Shown: positions 51,775-60,845, numbered from the stretch's first letter. The stretch is DNA of 64,000 nt from Mucilaginibacter sp. MD40 (GCF_002288635.1 NZ_NRSW01000001.1:3920988-3984987); one strand, 5' to 3'. The notes: generated by a model not told the origin, from the sequence alone. Numbers and translations are program-made.

Positions 51775-53661
51775 TTATCGGTTAAATTCTGCCGTAAAAG
51801 TTGATGTATTATTTTTTGCATCAGTAACGGTAAACTCAAAAGTATGTTTGCCCGTACCAACACTATCGTCAAAGGTATAACTTAATATTTTAGTTTTGTA
51901 ATCTCGCTCAACCAGCACCCATTTCCCATCAATTTTACCCGCGAAGCTTTTTATACCCGAAAGGTTATCGCTCATGCGCAGTTTAATGGCCCGCACAGCA
52001 TGTAAGTTACTACCGTTGCGGATGTTTATGGGGGTGATAACCGGCGGCACGGTATCTATCCTGATGTAATAATCGCCAAAGGCGCGAGCCTCGCCCTTTA
52101 CCCAGCCGTTTTCCCAGGTACTGGGTATGGCGCCGCCAACGGCGTTTACAATTACTGTTTTCTCGGCATTTGGGCCGGGGCTGATGTCGGGCTTTATCCA
52201 TAGTTCGTAACTGTCATGCACAGGCGTAAACTTATTATGGATACGGTGGGTTACCGATAAAGCACCTGGTTTAGCCGGTTGCTCCGAGTAGATGAAATCC
52301 AGGTCGTCATATAAATTACCTGCCGGTATCACCACCTTTACCTTGTTGTTGGCAAACCTGCTTTCGCGGTCGTAACGGAGCAGCGCACCCTCGGGTTTTG
52401 CAGGTGCAATACTGGCCGCTGATGTATTTGACTGCACCTTGAAAGCCAGCATGGAGGTATTACCGGCAACGTCTTTCACCACAAATTCTACATCATGCAG
52501 CTTATCATCATTAAAGGCCATTATACCCCTGTTGATAGATTGCGGATATAAGGTAATGCGGCTGCCCGGCAAGATAAAGCATTTCTGCATCCAGCGCCTT
52601 GAGGTTAGGAAGGCCGGGTAATCAATATAAGCGTTGATGGCATGGGTTTGATCGAACGCGAAACGCTCAACCGAAAATGTGTACATGGTAACGCCATCCA
52701 GCTTTAACTCGAGCGAATAGATGCCGTTATGGTTAGCCGAAGCGCTGTTCATATCGGTTACAGAAATACCGAACCCTGTGTTACCACTCAGGTTTAGCAC
52801 CTGTGGTTTCAATAAATGGTAACTGCCATTAACACCGCTCACAGGTAAAAACTCCTTGGGCGTTTTCTCGCTGAAGGGGTTACCGTTTAAATGATATATG
52901 CCGATAGCGGTGATGGCCGGTGGTATCTTATCAGGTATGGTAAGGCCAAACAACTGCGGGTTAATGGTTTGCTGCGTAACGGTATCGCGCAGTTCGAAGT
53001 GCAGATGCGGCCCTGCCGAGGCACCCTGATTGCCGGAGATAGCTACCACATCGCCTTTCTTAACGGAGAATACACCAGCCGGTATAGCGATATCGGCTTC
53101 AAAAGTTTGGTTCTTATACTGGTATTGTTTAACGTATTTTTCTACCTCGGGCGTAAAATTATTCACGTGGCCATACACGGAGGTGTATCCGTTAGGGTGC
53201 GTAATATACAATGCCTTGCCAAAACCGCCGAACTGTATGCGCACCCGGGATATGTAACCATCATAAACCGAATGGATGGGAAACCCAATGCGTTGATTGG
53301 TCCGGAAATCAAGACCGGAGTGAAAGTGGTTGGGCCTTAACTCGCCAAACGAGCCTGCCGTGGAAGGGGGCAAGTCAAGCGGGTACCTGAAATCGTTACG
53401 CGGGTATTGCCTGCTTTGAATTACATCCTGCGCGAAAGCACTTACAGATACGAAAAGCAGCGTGATTGCGAAAAACAAACGAGTGCTATTGCTAATAACA
53501 CTTATTGCACCCTTTCGTAAGAGCTTCGGGACAGAGAACCGTAATGAAGCGGAGCTCATCGAAGACAAATCCTCTGATAGGTAAGTATCAGTTGAGGTAG
53601 ATCTCTCCCCCTTCCCCGTTCGAAATGACATCGTTTTAATAGTTGTATACCTATTTAACAT
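51775..53661 (-). CDS. M23 family metallopeptidase with repeat-invaded N-terminus
   Basis: The 628-residue frame encodes a LytM-type endopeptidase: NHFHSGLDFRTNQR near residue 110 supplies His and Asp, and GPHLHFELRD near 217 supplies the HxH. The C-terminal 350 residues are beta-rich (DDSVGTGKHTFEFTVTDAKN). It should cut peptidoglycan peptides in the periplasm. The signal-peptide core RLFFAITLLFVSVSAFAQ begins only at residue 61. The preceding 50 residues are repeat-derived (see 53485-53634). The ATG at 53661 overlaps the FAH gene stop by 11 bases. Confidence 0.85.
   Translation of the reverse strand: MLNRYTTIKTMSFRTGKGERSTSTDTYLSEDLSSMSSASLRFSVPKLLRKGAISVISNSTRLFFAITLLFVSVSAFAQDVIQSRQYPRNDFRYPLDLPPSTAGSFGELRPNHFHSGLDFRTNQRIGFPIHSVYDGYISRVRIQFGGFGKALYITHPNGYTSVYGHVNNFTPEVEKYVKQYQYKNQTFEADIAIPAGVFSVKKGDVVAISGNQGASAGPHLHFELRDTVTQQTINPQLFGLTIPDKIPPAITAIGIYHLNGNPFSEKTPKEFLPVSGVNGSYHLLKPQVLNLSGNTGFGISVTDMNSASANHNGIYSLELKLDGVTMYTFSVERFAFDQTHAINAYIDYPAFLTSRRWMQKCFILPGSRITLYPQSINRGIMAFNDDKLHDVEFVVKDVAGNTSMLAFKVQSNTSAASIAPAKPEGALLRYDRESRFANNKVKVVIPAGNLYDDLDFIYSEQPAKPGALSVTHRIHNKFTPVHDSYELWIKPDISPGPNAEKTVIVNAVGGAIPSTWENGWVKGEARAFGDYYIRIDTVPPVITPINIRNGSNLHAVRAIKLRMSDNLSGIKSFAGKIDGKWVLVERDYKTKILSYTFDDSVGTGKHTFEFTVTDAKNNTSTFTAEFNR
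53485..53634 (-). repeat. ATTTCGAACGGGG / GAGCTCC repeat inside the M23 reading frame
   Basis: About 150 bases (50 codons) lie between the codons for MLNRYTTIK and those for TRLFFAITLL. On the minus strand it starts gtcatttcgaacgggg and contains gagagatctacc and ttgtcttcgatgagctcc. The element at 764-869 has gagagaaatct, ttatcttcgaagagctcc and gttcgaaat at matching places. Removing it would join MLNRYTTIK to a normal signal peptide. The exact borders are inferred. Confidence 0.65.
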
Positions 53662-54262
53662 AAAAATCTAAAAGCTTTTCCCCCTCCAAAAATCCTTCCA
53701 ATCTATCGCCAATGGCTACTTTACCTACGCCCTCCGGGGTGCCGGTAAAAATGAGGTCGCCTTTTTTTAGTGTAATGTATTGAGATACAAAAGCGATGAT
53801 GCGCTCAAAGGAGAACAGCAAATTTTTGGTATTGCCTTGCTGGCGGGTTTCGCCGTTAATATTCAGGCTAAAGCCGATGTTATAGATGTCACCAAATTGG
53901 GCTTTGGGCACAAAATTACTTACCGGCGCGGAGCTGTCAAAAGCTTTGGCCAGTTCCCAGGGAAGGCCTTTTTCTTTATGGCGCGACTGGATATCACGGG
54001 CCGTAAAATCAACACCGAGAGCTATCTCTTCATAGTAATTGGCGGCAAACTTTTCGCTGATGTGCCTACCCTCCTTACTTACTTTGAGTACCAGCTCTAT
54101 TTCGTGGTGAATATCCTGCGAAAAATCGGGATGATAGAACGGCTTATTATCTTTCAACAGGGCCGTATCAGGCTTCATGAAGATCACCGGTGTAGTGGGT
54201 ACGGGGTTATTCAATTCTTTGGCGTGCTCGGCATAGTTGCGGCCAATGGCTATAATTTTCAT
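53651..54262 (-). CDS. Fumarylacetoacetate hydrolase (FAH) family protein
   Basis: The 203-residue enzyme has the FAH core: IIAIGRNYAEHAKELNN at the N-terminus, the metal ligands in DIHHEIELVLKV and IALGVDFTARDIQ, and LIFTGTPEGVGKVAIGDRL at the C-terminus. Members are acylpyruvases or oxaloacetate decarboxylases; the small size fits the FAHD1 type. It is first in a run with the M23 and bcp genes; the M23 ATG overlaps its stop. Confidence 0.92.
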   Translation of the reverse strand: MKIIAIGRNYAEHAKELNNPVPTTPVIFMKPDTALLKDNKPFYHPDFSQDIHHEIELVLKVSKEGRHISEKFAANYYEEIALGVDFTARDIQSRHKEKGLPWELAKAFDSSAPVSNFVPKAQFGDIYNIGFSLNINGETRQQGNTKNLLFSFERIIAFVSQYITLKKGDLIFTGTPEGVGKVAIGDRLEGFLEGEKLLDFYVK

Positions 54263-54337
54263 AGACCCGCAAATTAGAAACTATACAGCCTAAATCCTAA
54301 AATAACGTTGAAAATGATGGCGGGGTGAAGGAATTGA

Positions 54338-54841
54338 TCAGAATACAACAGGAATACGCTTGTTAATGGTTTCGTTACCTACTACCAGGCGTACAAAGTA
54401 AAAACCCCGGTTAAGCTTATTGCTTACGTTGTAGCTAAGCGTTTGCTCGCCGGTTTCCATGCGCTGCGATAAAAGGGTAAGTACATCATTACCCAATACA
54501 TCCAGCACCTTGATATTTACATAAGCGTTACGCGAAAGGGTGTATTTAATATTGATCACATCACTTACAGGTACAGGATAGATCTGCACATTGGAAAGCA
54601 ATTTATCATCGGCACGCGGAATATTAAGCTTGGTGGTTGAAGTAACCGCGGGTTTTACAGGCGGTATGGCCAGGTGCAGGCTGTTTTTAAACAAAGCCTT
54701 GGTTTGGCGTGCCCGGAACGAGCGCAGGTATGACGTATCACTTTTTTGGGCATTAACTCCCTTTGCAAGCGCAATGTTAACTGCTATAGCTAACATCAAC
54801 ACAGTTACCCAGGAATTAACGTAAGTAGATCGTTTAACCAT
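54338..54841 (-). CDS. Small T9SS type A sorting domain protein
   Basis: The 167-residue protein has a signal peptide (ending GVNAQ) and a C-terminal Por-secretion sorting domain from about residue 82: NVQIYPVPVSDVINIKYTLS, VNIKVLDVLGNDVLTLLSQ, LNRGFYFVRLVVGNETINKR. Only about 50 residues lie between, rich in T, K and P (SLHLAIPPVKPAVTSTTK), so it is nearly nothing but a sorting domain. It should be exported through the type IX system. Function unknown; a strong promoter box precedes it. Confidence 0.82.
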   Translation of the reverse strand: MVKRSTYVNSWVTVLMLAIAVNIALAKGVNAQKSDTSYLRSFRARQTKALFKNSLHLAIPPVKPAVTSTTKLNIPRADDKLLSNVQIYPVPVSDVINIKYTLSRNAYVNIKVLDVLGNDVLTLLSQRMETGEQTLSYNVSNKLNRGFYFVRLVVGNETINKRIPVVF

Positions 54842-54856
54842 ATTATTACACGTTTT

Positions 54857-54865
54857 GCAAAAGTA
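54857..54865 (-). promoter_or_regulatory. -7 element of the T9SS-domain gene
   Basis: TACTTTTGC on the minus strand is an exact TAnnTTTG match, 15 bases before the ATG at 54841. Confidence 0.5.
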
Positions 54866-55006
54866 TAAATAAACTTATCACCTGCTTATCATACATATGA
54901 ATAAATAATACTTTTAACAAATTTTAACAAAAACTGGTTTTGTTAGTTTACTATGTGGTATAGACTTATACGATTACTGCGGGTTTAAGTTGTGCCGTTT
55001 TTTTAA

Positions 55007-55015
55007 TAGTTTTGC
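55007..55015 (+). promoter_or_regulatory. -7 element of kup
   Basis: TAGTTTTGC is an exact TAnnTTTG match, 17 bases before the GTG at 55032. It lies inside the longer open frame that starts at a TTG (54990), and so argues for the GTG start. Confidence 0.5.
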
Positions 55016-55031
55016 ATCGATTTTATATAAA

Positions 55032-56999
55032 GTGTCAAGTCATAAAGATCTACAACGACTATCGGCTGCGGGGCTGCTCATTAGTTTAGGAATAATCTAC
55101 GGCGATATAGGTACATCGCCTTTGTATGTGTTTAAGGCCATAGTAGGGTTAGAGCATTCAAGCAATTCACAACCATTAACGCAAGCGCTTGTTTTAGGTG
55201 GGGTGTCGCTCATCTTTTGGACGCTTACGTTGCAAACCACGCTTAAATACGTAGTGATCACCCTACGGGCAGATAACAAAGGCGAGGGTGGTATATTTTC
55301 GCTGTTCTCGCTGGTACGCAGAAAGGCCAAGTGGTTAATAGTGCCGGCAGTAGTAGGCGGCTGCGCATTACTGGCAGATGGTATTATTACTCCACCTATC
55401 ACCATATCCTCAGCCATTGAAGGGTTAACCACTTATTACCCTAATTTACCTACGGTACAAATAGTTATCGCCATAATAGCGGCGCTGTTTATTATACAGC
55501 AGTTTGGTACATCACTGGTAGGCAAGGCTTTTGGGCCGCTTATGTTTGTGTGGTTTACTATGATGGGCGTATTGGGTGTGGCCTACATTGTGCAGATGCC
55601 ATCCATTGTAAAGGCGCTTAACCCTTACTACGCTTTTGAACTGCTTACTTCAAATACCTACGACGCCTTTATTATACTGGGCGCAGTTTTCCTGTGTACT
55701 ACAGGTGCCGAAGCACTATACTCCGACCTTGGCCACTGCGGGCGCGATAACATCCGCATCAGCTGGATATATGTTAAAACCTGCCTGGTACTCAACTACC
55801 TTGGCCAGGCCGTTTGGCTGCTGCAACGCGAGGGTAAGGTGATAGACCTGAGCACTAACAACCCTTTTTATAAGATAATGCCCGACTGGTTCCTGATCTA
55901 TGGTATCGGCATCGCCACTATCGCGGCCATTATTGCCAGCCAGGCCCTTATATCGGGTTCGTTTACGCTTATTGCCGAAGCGGTGCGCCTGAACTTATGG
56001 CCTAAAGTGAAGATCAATTACCCGTCCGAGCAGAAAGGGCAATTATACGTACCCAGCGTTAACTGGCTGCTTTGTGCCGGTTGTATTGGTGTGGTATTAT
56101 TGTTCCAGCACTCCAGCAAAATGGAAGCGGCTTACGGTTTAAGCATCACCGTAGCCATGCTCATGACCACTATACTGGTATCTAAGTTCTTACAACGCAA
56201 AAAGGTACCTACCTACATCATCGGGTCGTTTTTTGTTGTATATATCCTTATCGAAGGCACCTTTTTATTAGGTAACCTGGTAAAATTTGTACACGGCGGC
56301 TGGTTTACACTTACCATTGGCTTGCTGCTGTTTGTGGTGATGTGGACCTGGCACATCGCCCGCAAGATCAAGAACCGGTACGTGAAATTTATTGAGATTG
56401 ACGACTATTTCAGCATCATCAAAGAGATGAGCGAGGATGAAACAGTGCCTAAATATGCTTCGCAACTCGTTTACTTAACCAGCGCCAATTTTAACTCTGA
56501 AATAGAATCAAAAATTATTTACTCCATACTGCAAAAGCAACCCAAACGTGCCGATGTGTACTGGCTGGTACACGTTGACGTAGTAGATGAGCCTTACAAA
56601 CGCGAATACGAGGTAGATTTTTTGGTGCCCGGTAAACTGATACGTATAGACTTTAAGCTGGGCTTTAGGGTAGAGCAGCAGATTAACCTGCTATTCCGTA
56701 AAGTGGTTGAAGACCTGGTAAAGAACGGTGAAGTTGATATCACCAGCAGGTATAAATCGCTCAACAAACATAAAATAGTCGGCGACTTCCGCTTTGTGGT
56801 AATCGAAAAGGTAATGTCGCGTTCGCATAACCTGTCTTTATATGAGAAGGCGGTGATGTTTATTTACGGGCAATTGAAAAAGGTAAGCCTTTCCGAAGAA
56901 CGCAACTTTGGCCTCGACCTGAGTTTTGTTACCGTCGAAAAGGTACCTTTAATGCTCACCTCGCCTGATACGGTAAATATTACACGTATAAAACCATAA
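55032..56999 (+). CDS. kup: Kup system potassium uptake protein
   Basis: The 655-residue inner membrane protein has about 12 helices and a C-terminal cytoplasmic domain. SLGIIYGDIGTSPLYVFKAI near the N-terminus, LGGVSLIFWTLTLQTTLKYV, ADNKGEGGIFSLFSLVRR and FLCTTGAEALYSDLGHCGR are KUP/HAK/KT signatures. It is a proton-coupled potassium importer. The open frame reaches back to a TTG at 54990, but that region contains the TAGTTTTGC promoter box; I start at GTG 55032 (MSSHKDLQRLS). A tandem repeat array follows its stop. Confidence 0.93.
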   Translation: MSSHKDLQRLSAAGLLISLGIIYGDIGTSPLYVFKAIVGLEHSSNSQPLTQALVLGGVSLIFWTLTLQTTLKYVVITLRADNKGEGGIFSLFSLVRRKAKWLIVPAVVGGCALLADGIITPPITISSAIEGLTTYYPNLPTVQIVIAIIAALFIIQQFGTSLVGKAFGPLMFVWFTMMGVLGVAYIVQMPSIVKALNPYYAFELLTSNTYDAFIILGAVFLCTTGAEALYSDLGHCGRDNIRISWIYVKTCLVLNYLGQAVWLLQREGKVIDLSTNNPFYKIMPDWFLIYGIGIATIAAIIASQALISGSFTLIAEAVRLNLWPKVKINYPSEQKGQLYVPSVNWLLCAGCIGVVLLFQHSSKMEAAYGLSITVAMLMTTILVSKFLQRKKVPTYIIGSFFVVYILIEGTFLLGNLVKFVHGGWFTLTIGLLLFVVMWTWHIARKIKNRYVKFIEIDDYFSIIKEMSEDETVPKYASQLVYLTSANFNSEIESKIIYSILQKQPKRADVYWLVHVDVVDEPYKREYEVDFLVPGKLIRIDFKLGFRVEQQINLLFRKVVEDLVKNGEVDITSRYKSLNKHKIVGDFRFVVIEKVMSRSHNLSLYEKAVMFIYGQLKKVSLSEERNFGLDLSFVTVEKVPLMLTSPDTVNITRIKP

Positions 57000-57000
57000 T

Positions 57001-57240
57001 GCCTCACCTAAATCCTCTCCAAAGGAGAGGACTTTGACTTGTAGGATTTACACAATGCTTTGCTTTGATGCCTCACCTAAATCCTCTCCAAAGGAGAGGA
57101 CTTTGACTTGTAGGATTTACACAATGCTTTGCTTTGATGCCTCACCTAAATCCTCTCCAAAGGAGAGGGCTTTGACTTGCAGGATTAGACAAAGTTGTGA
57201 CGCCTCTCTAAATCCCTCCATGGAAGAGGATTTTTATTTA
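57001..57240. repeat. 69-base tandem repeat, three copies plus one degenerate
   Basis: GCCTCACC motifs begin at 57001, 57070 and 57139, each followed by taaatcctctccaaaggaga, ggactttgacttgtagg and atttacacaatgctttgctt. The period is 69 bases and the copies are nearly identical; the third diverges at its end. A fourth copy (57202-57240) is degenerate with cctccatggaagagg. Each holds the same palindrome as the element inside leuS. A 70-codon open frame across the array reflects the unit's length and is not a gene. Confidence 0.85.
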
Positions 57241-57265
57241 TCTTAAAATCGCTTTAGATTAGAAA

Positions 57266-58735
57266 TTACTCTACACCATCCTCTTTGAGGCGGGTTAAAA
57301 GCTCGTTAAGGTCCACTTCGGCAAAAGAGGTAGAAGAGTCGGATATACCGTACGGGATGATCAGTTTGTTGTTATGAATGATAGATCCGCAGGAATAAAG
57401 TACATTGGGTACATAACCTTCACGCTCATCACTGTTGGGTACTAATAATGGCTCTTTTAAGCGGCCGATCTCAACGGTTGGGTCATCCAGCTTTAACAAA
57501 CTCGCGCCCAGCACATAGCGGCGCATCGGGCCAACCCCATGCGTAATTACTATCCAGCCGTCCTTGGTTTCAATAGGCGAGCCGCAGTTACCTATCTGCA
57601 CAAACTCCCAGGTAAAGCTTGGTTTCTGTAAAAGATCGGGTTTCTCCCATATATTGATCTTATCAGAATACATGATGTAATTATTGCAGCCATCTATACG
57701 TGAGATCATGGCATAGCGGCCATTGATTTTCCGCGGGAATAAAGCCAGGTTCTTGTTCTGCGCGCCTGCCCCGTATAAAGGCATGATCTTGAAATTATAA
57801 AAATCATTGGTTTGCAGCAGCTTCGGCATAATCAGCGAACCATCATAGGCGGTATAGGTAGCATAGTAAACCGATGTGCCATCATCATTGGTAAATTTAA
57901 CAAAGCGGGCATCCTCGATACCTTTACGCTCATACTCCGATATCGGGAAGATCACACGGTCTGATATATCGGTATCCATCGAGAAAACGATCTCGTAATA
58001 AGAGTCGGCCAGCCACAGCACCTTGTCATATTCCAGGCGCATCATGTCGTCTTCCTGCCCATTCTGCGAGTCGATAATAATGCGACGCAAATTGGCATAC
58101 TCAAAATGATGGTCGAGCTTTTCTTCCAGCTCCTTCAACACAGAGATGTTGATCTGTGTGATGGCTGCTTTTTCTAAGAATAGTTTCTTATTATATACTG
58201 CGTTACGAATGATCTCGGCTTCGTCAATATAACTACCGGCAGGCTGTACGGTTATCTGGTTATCTTTATCAATAAGCGCGCGGCGGAAGGTAATAGAAGA
58301 AATATGCCCCTCTCCCACTGCCCTGAAACTAAGGATGATACGCTTTTGCCCTTCTTCGAGCTCAGCCTGGTCGGGGTCCTCAATTACCGAAGGGTTAAAA
58401 AACGCCGCCGACTCGATAGAATACTCATGCGTAAAATACGAGCCCATGAGCAGTTTACGGTATACGGTTAGGCTGTCAAAATCAATCCCCAGTTCGGCAA
58501 ACAGCGGTTTTAATTTGCTGCAATGGCGGTTAAGTACCCGTGTAATGTTACGGTGGCGTTTAGAGTACTCCTGCAGCAATGGCGATATAATGCCAAAGGC
58601 GGTTTCCTCGCTTATACCCATTACTCTTTGTATAACTTCTTTAGCCCGGTTATTACCATTAAAAAAAAATCTTGCTATAACACGTTTCGGATCCGGATTT
58701 ACTCTTATGGGTTTGCGTTCTACAGAAAGTCTCAT
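57266..58735 (-). CDS. Glycoside hydrolase family 130 enzyme
   Basis: The 489-residue protein has a five-bladed propeller of GH130 type in its C-terminal two thirds: GIEDARFVKFTNDDGTSVYY, YGAGAQNKNLALFPRKINGR, NCGSPIETKDGWIVITHGVG and YVPNVLYSCGSIIHNNKLII. GH130 enzymes are phosphorylases or hydrolases acting on beta-mannosides. An N-terminal extension of about 200 residues is largely helical. In related genomes this gene adjoins GT4 genes like those at 44389-47676; here it stands between kup and a DUF58 gene. Signal peptide absent, so cytoplasmic. Confidence 0.88.
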   Translation of the reverse strand: MRLSVERKPIRVNPDPKRVIARFFFNGNNRAKEVIQRVMGISEETAFGIISPLLQEYSKRHRNITRVLNRHCSKLKPLFAELGIDFDSLTVYRKLLMGSYFTHEYSIESAAFFNPSVIEDPDQAELEEGQKRIILSFRAVGEGHISSITFRRALIDKDNQITVQPAGSYIDEAEIIRNAVYNKKLFLEKAAITQINISVLKELEEKLDHHFEYANLRRIIIDSQNGQEDDMMRLEYDKVLWLADSYYEIVFSMDTDISDRVIFPISEYERKGIEDARFVKFTNDDGTSVYYATYTAYDGSLIMPKLLQTNDFYNFKIMPLYGAGAQNKNLALFPRKINGRYAMISRIDGCNNYIMYSDKINIWEKPDLLQKPSFTWEFVQIGNCGSPIETKDGWIVITHGVGPMRRYVLGASLLKLDDPTVEIGRLKEPLLVPNSDEREGYVPNVLYSCGSIIHNNKLIIPYGISDSSTSFAEVDLNELLTRLKEDGVE

Positions 58736-58859
58736 ACTTAAAATAAGTGCGTTTACTCAATAACACATCCAATGCTAAATTGATTTCAACAATTTCACAA
58801 AGCCGTAAATATTACACTTAAAAGTTAAAAAGCAAAATCAACATCAATCTTGCCTGGCA

Positions 58860-59780
58860 TCAGATCATGCTGTTTCTTTTGATAAGGAAGCTGCGCAGGA
58901 TAGCCTGGTAACCTTTGTCAATATCGGCATCCATGAGTTGTATGCCGTATTGCGCGCATTTTAAATGCAGTTGTTGCCGGTATGCCGCTACGGCCTGCCG
59001 GTAGCTATCGCGCACCTGCCCGGGCTGCACACGTACTTCTTTGCCGGTTTCCATATCAATAAAATGGTGCGGGCGGTTATCAAAATTAAAATCGCGTTCC
59101 TCCCCGGGGGCGATAACATTAAAAATCATTACCTCGTGCCTGCGGTATTTTAAATGCCGCAAAGCCGCGAACAGCTCTGCGGCCTTCTCCGGGTCCATGC
59201 TATTCTCCATCATATCACTAAAGATGATCACCATAGAGCGCTGATGTATCTCATTGGCAATAAAGTGAAGCGTTTGGGTAATGTTGGTTGCAGTATGTCG
59301 TTTAGGCGCGGCGAAGGCCTTTTCCAGTTCGGCAAACAGGTAAAACAGGTGTGCCGAAGTAGACCGGGCCTGGCTTATCCAGTCCATTTGATCAGAGAAA
59401 AGGCACAGGCCAAAAGCGTCGCGCTGCTGTTTAAACAAGTACATGAGCGAGGCAATAGCATAAATAGAGAACTCCAGCTTGCTTGTACCCACGGGTGGGA
59501 AATTCATAGAAGATGAAGTATCCAGCAACAGGTAGCAGCGTAGATTGGTTTCCTCCTCAAACTGCTTTACAAATAACTTATCGGTACGGGCAAGCAGCTT
59601 CCAGTCGATATTCTTTACTGATTCGCCACTGTTATACAGCCTATGCTCCGCAAACTCGACTGAAAAGCCATGAAATGGGCTTTGGTGCAGGCCGGTAATA
59701 AAGCCCTCTACCACTTGCCGGGCAAGCAGTTCCAGGTTGGCCAGTTGCCGCAGTTGCTGGTTATTGCTAAGTTGTGGCAT
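58860..59780 (-). CDS. DUF58 domain protein (vWA-like)
   Basis: The 306-residue protein has the DUF58 pattern LYNSGESVKNIDWKLLARTD and FVKQFEEETNLRCYLLLDTS, whose DTSSSM is a MIDAS-type metal site. The remainder is a von Willebrand A-like fold (VIIFSDMMEN, MIFNVIAPGEERDFNF). DUF58 genes normally adjoin MoxR-type ATPase genes; none is here. Possibly a partner in protein assembly or cell envelope work. The next gene on the minus strand (59814) has a 33-base gap. Confidence 0.85.
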   Translation of the reverse strand: MPQLSNNQQLRQLANLELLARQVVEGFITGLHQSPFHGFSVEFAEHRLYNSGESVKNIDWKLLARTDKLFVKQFEEETNLRCYLLLDTSSSMNFPPVGTSKLEFSIYAIASLMYLFKQQRDAFGLCLFSDQMDWISQARSTSAHLFYLFAELEKAFAAPKRHTATNITQTLHFIANEIHQRSMVIIFSDMMENSMDPEKAAELFAALRHLKYRRHEVMIFNVIAPGEERDFNFDNRPHHFIDMETGKEVRVQPGQVRDSYRQAVAAYRQQLHLKCAQYGIQLMDADIDKGYQAILRSFLIKRNSMI

Positions 59781-59813
59781 AGTTAACGTACTATATGTGC
59801 CTGCTCTGTTTTT

Positions 59814-60836
59814 TTAATCCTTAAACCTTACCAGATTCTTTCGCCCGATATCATACACCAGCCTGAAAGCTTCCTGGTTGCTGCTAAAGCCCGGCGTATT
59901 ATGCAAGCTGAATATAAATTGACCGCGCAAGCCTTTGGCAACAAATGGCGTAATAATAAAATCAAGGCGGTTATAGGTTTTATAGCGATAATAAGCGTCG
60001 CCATATTCAATATGATGGCCATCGCCTTTGTAAAACTCATCAAAGATCGCCAGTCGCCAGTAGCTTAAGTAGGCATTAGCCACAAAACCTTTTGGTTTCT
60101 GGAAATTATCCAACCCGCGCACGCGTTCTAACGACATCATGGCACCCGCCTCTATACTTAACGAATCAAGAAAGGTTTTATGACTGAAATTGGCCCCAAG
60201 CTTTGCCTGTAAAGCGCCGTTATCGCGTATATGGTCGCCTGGTATGGCTACTCCGGGACCCGCATCATGCAGCATAAAGGCGTAATGAGCCAGGTAAAGT
60301 GGCCCGTTTAACCAGGGCTGGTACTTGCCCGAAAAACCAAAAAGGAACTGCTCACGGTCTGTAGCGGTTTGGCGGCTCACCCAATCAATCCATATGGTTT
60401 CTGTTACATGCTGGTTTTTGAATCGCGTTAGCATACCTTCTACGTTGGGGCGATAGTAACGCAACGTATCATTCAGCATCGCACGCGGATAATCGGTCAG
60501 TAAACCCTCACGGGAGAACGCGCCGATATTAAATAGCCAGTTCTTGTTATTAAAACTATAATATATGGTTGGGTTCACCCTTACAAAAAACGGGTTGCCT
60601 CCAAACTCGTGCAGCATGTTGGCGCCGGCATAAAAGTGGTTATTGCTATCGATGTGGAAGCCAAGATCAATAGTGGTACGTACGCCCGAATAGGTGCGCG
60701 ACCTTTCCGGAAATTCCTTATACTCCCGGTTATCAAAAAAACCAAAGCCATTTAAATGAAAATCAACGTTCTGCGCTTTTGCTAACGCGGAAGTTAAAAG
60801 GGTTAATAACAGGAGTGCGTATATTTTTCTAATCAT
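59814..60836 (-). CDS. Putative outer membrane beta-barrel protein
   Basis: The 340-residue protein has a signal peptide (ending ALAKAQ) and alternating-residue strands throughout (VDFHLNGFGFFDNREYKEF, TIDLGFHIDSNNHFYAGANM, NAYLSYWRLAIFDEFYKGDG), ending in ARE-type GRKNLVRFKD. Its aromatic-rich strands suggest a porin-like barrel. It follows the GT39 gene by 9 bases on the same strand, so they are likely cotranscribed, perhaps for export or display of a glycan (inference). No named family recognised. Confidence 0.68.
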   Translation of the reverse strand: MIRKIYALLLLTLLTSALAKAQNVDFHLNGFGFFDNREYKEFPERSRTYSGVRTTIDLGFHIDSNNHFYAGANMLHEFGGNPFFVRVNPTIYYSFNNKNWLFNIGAFSREGLLTDYPRAMLNDTLRYYRPNVEGMLTRFKNQHVTETIWIDWVSRQTATDREQFLFGFSGKYQPWLNGPLYLAHYAFMLHDAGPGVAIPGDHIRDNGALQAKLGANFSHKTFLDSLSIEAGAMMSLERVRGLDNFQKPKGFVANAYLSYWRLAIFDEFYKGDGHHIEYGDAYYRYKTYNRLDFIITPFVAKGLRGQFIFSLHNTPGFSSNQEAFRLVYDIGRKNLVRFKD

Positions 60837-60845
60837 GCGGGTAAG

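Noticed and set aside
57001..57240. Tandem repeats considered as a CRISPR array
   Set aside because: Units are contiguous 69-base near-identical copies without unique spacers, and no cas gene is in the window.
57034..57246. 70-codon plus-strand ORF with repeated SPKSSPKER peptides
   Set aside because: The repeated peptide is a product of the 69-base tandem repeat, whose length is divisible by three; no start signal or conserved domain.
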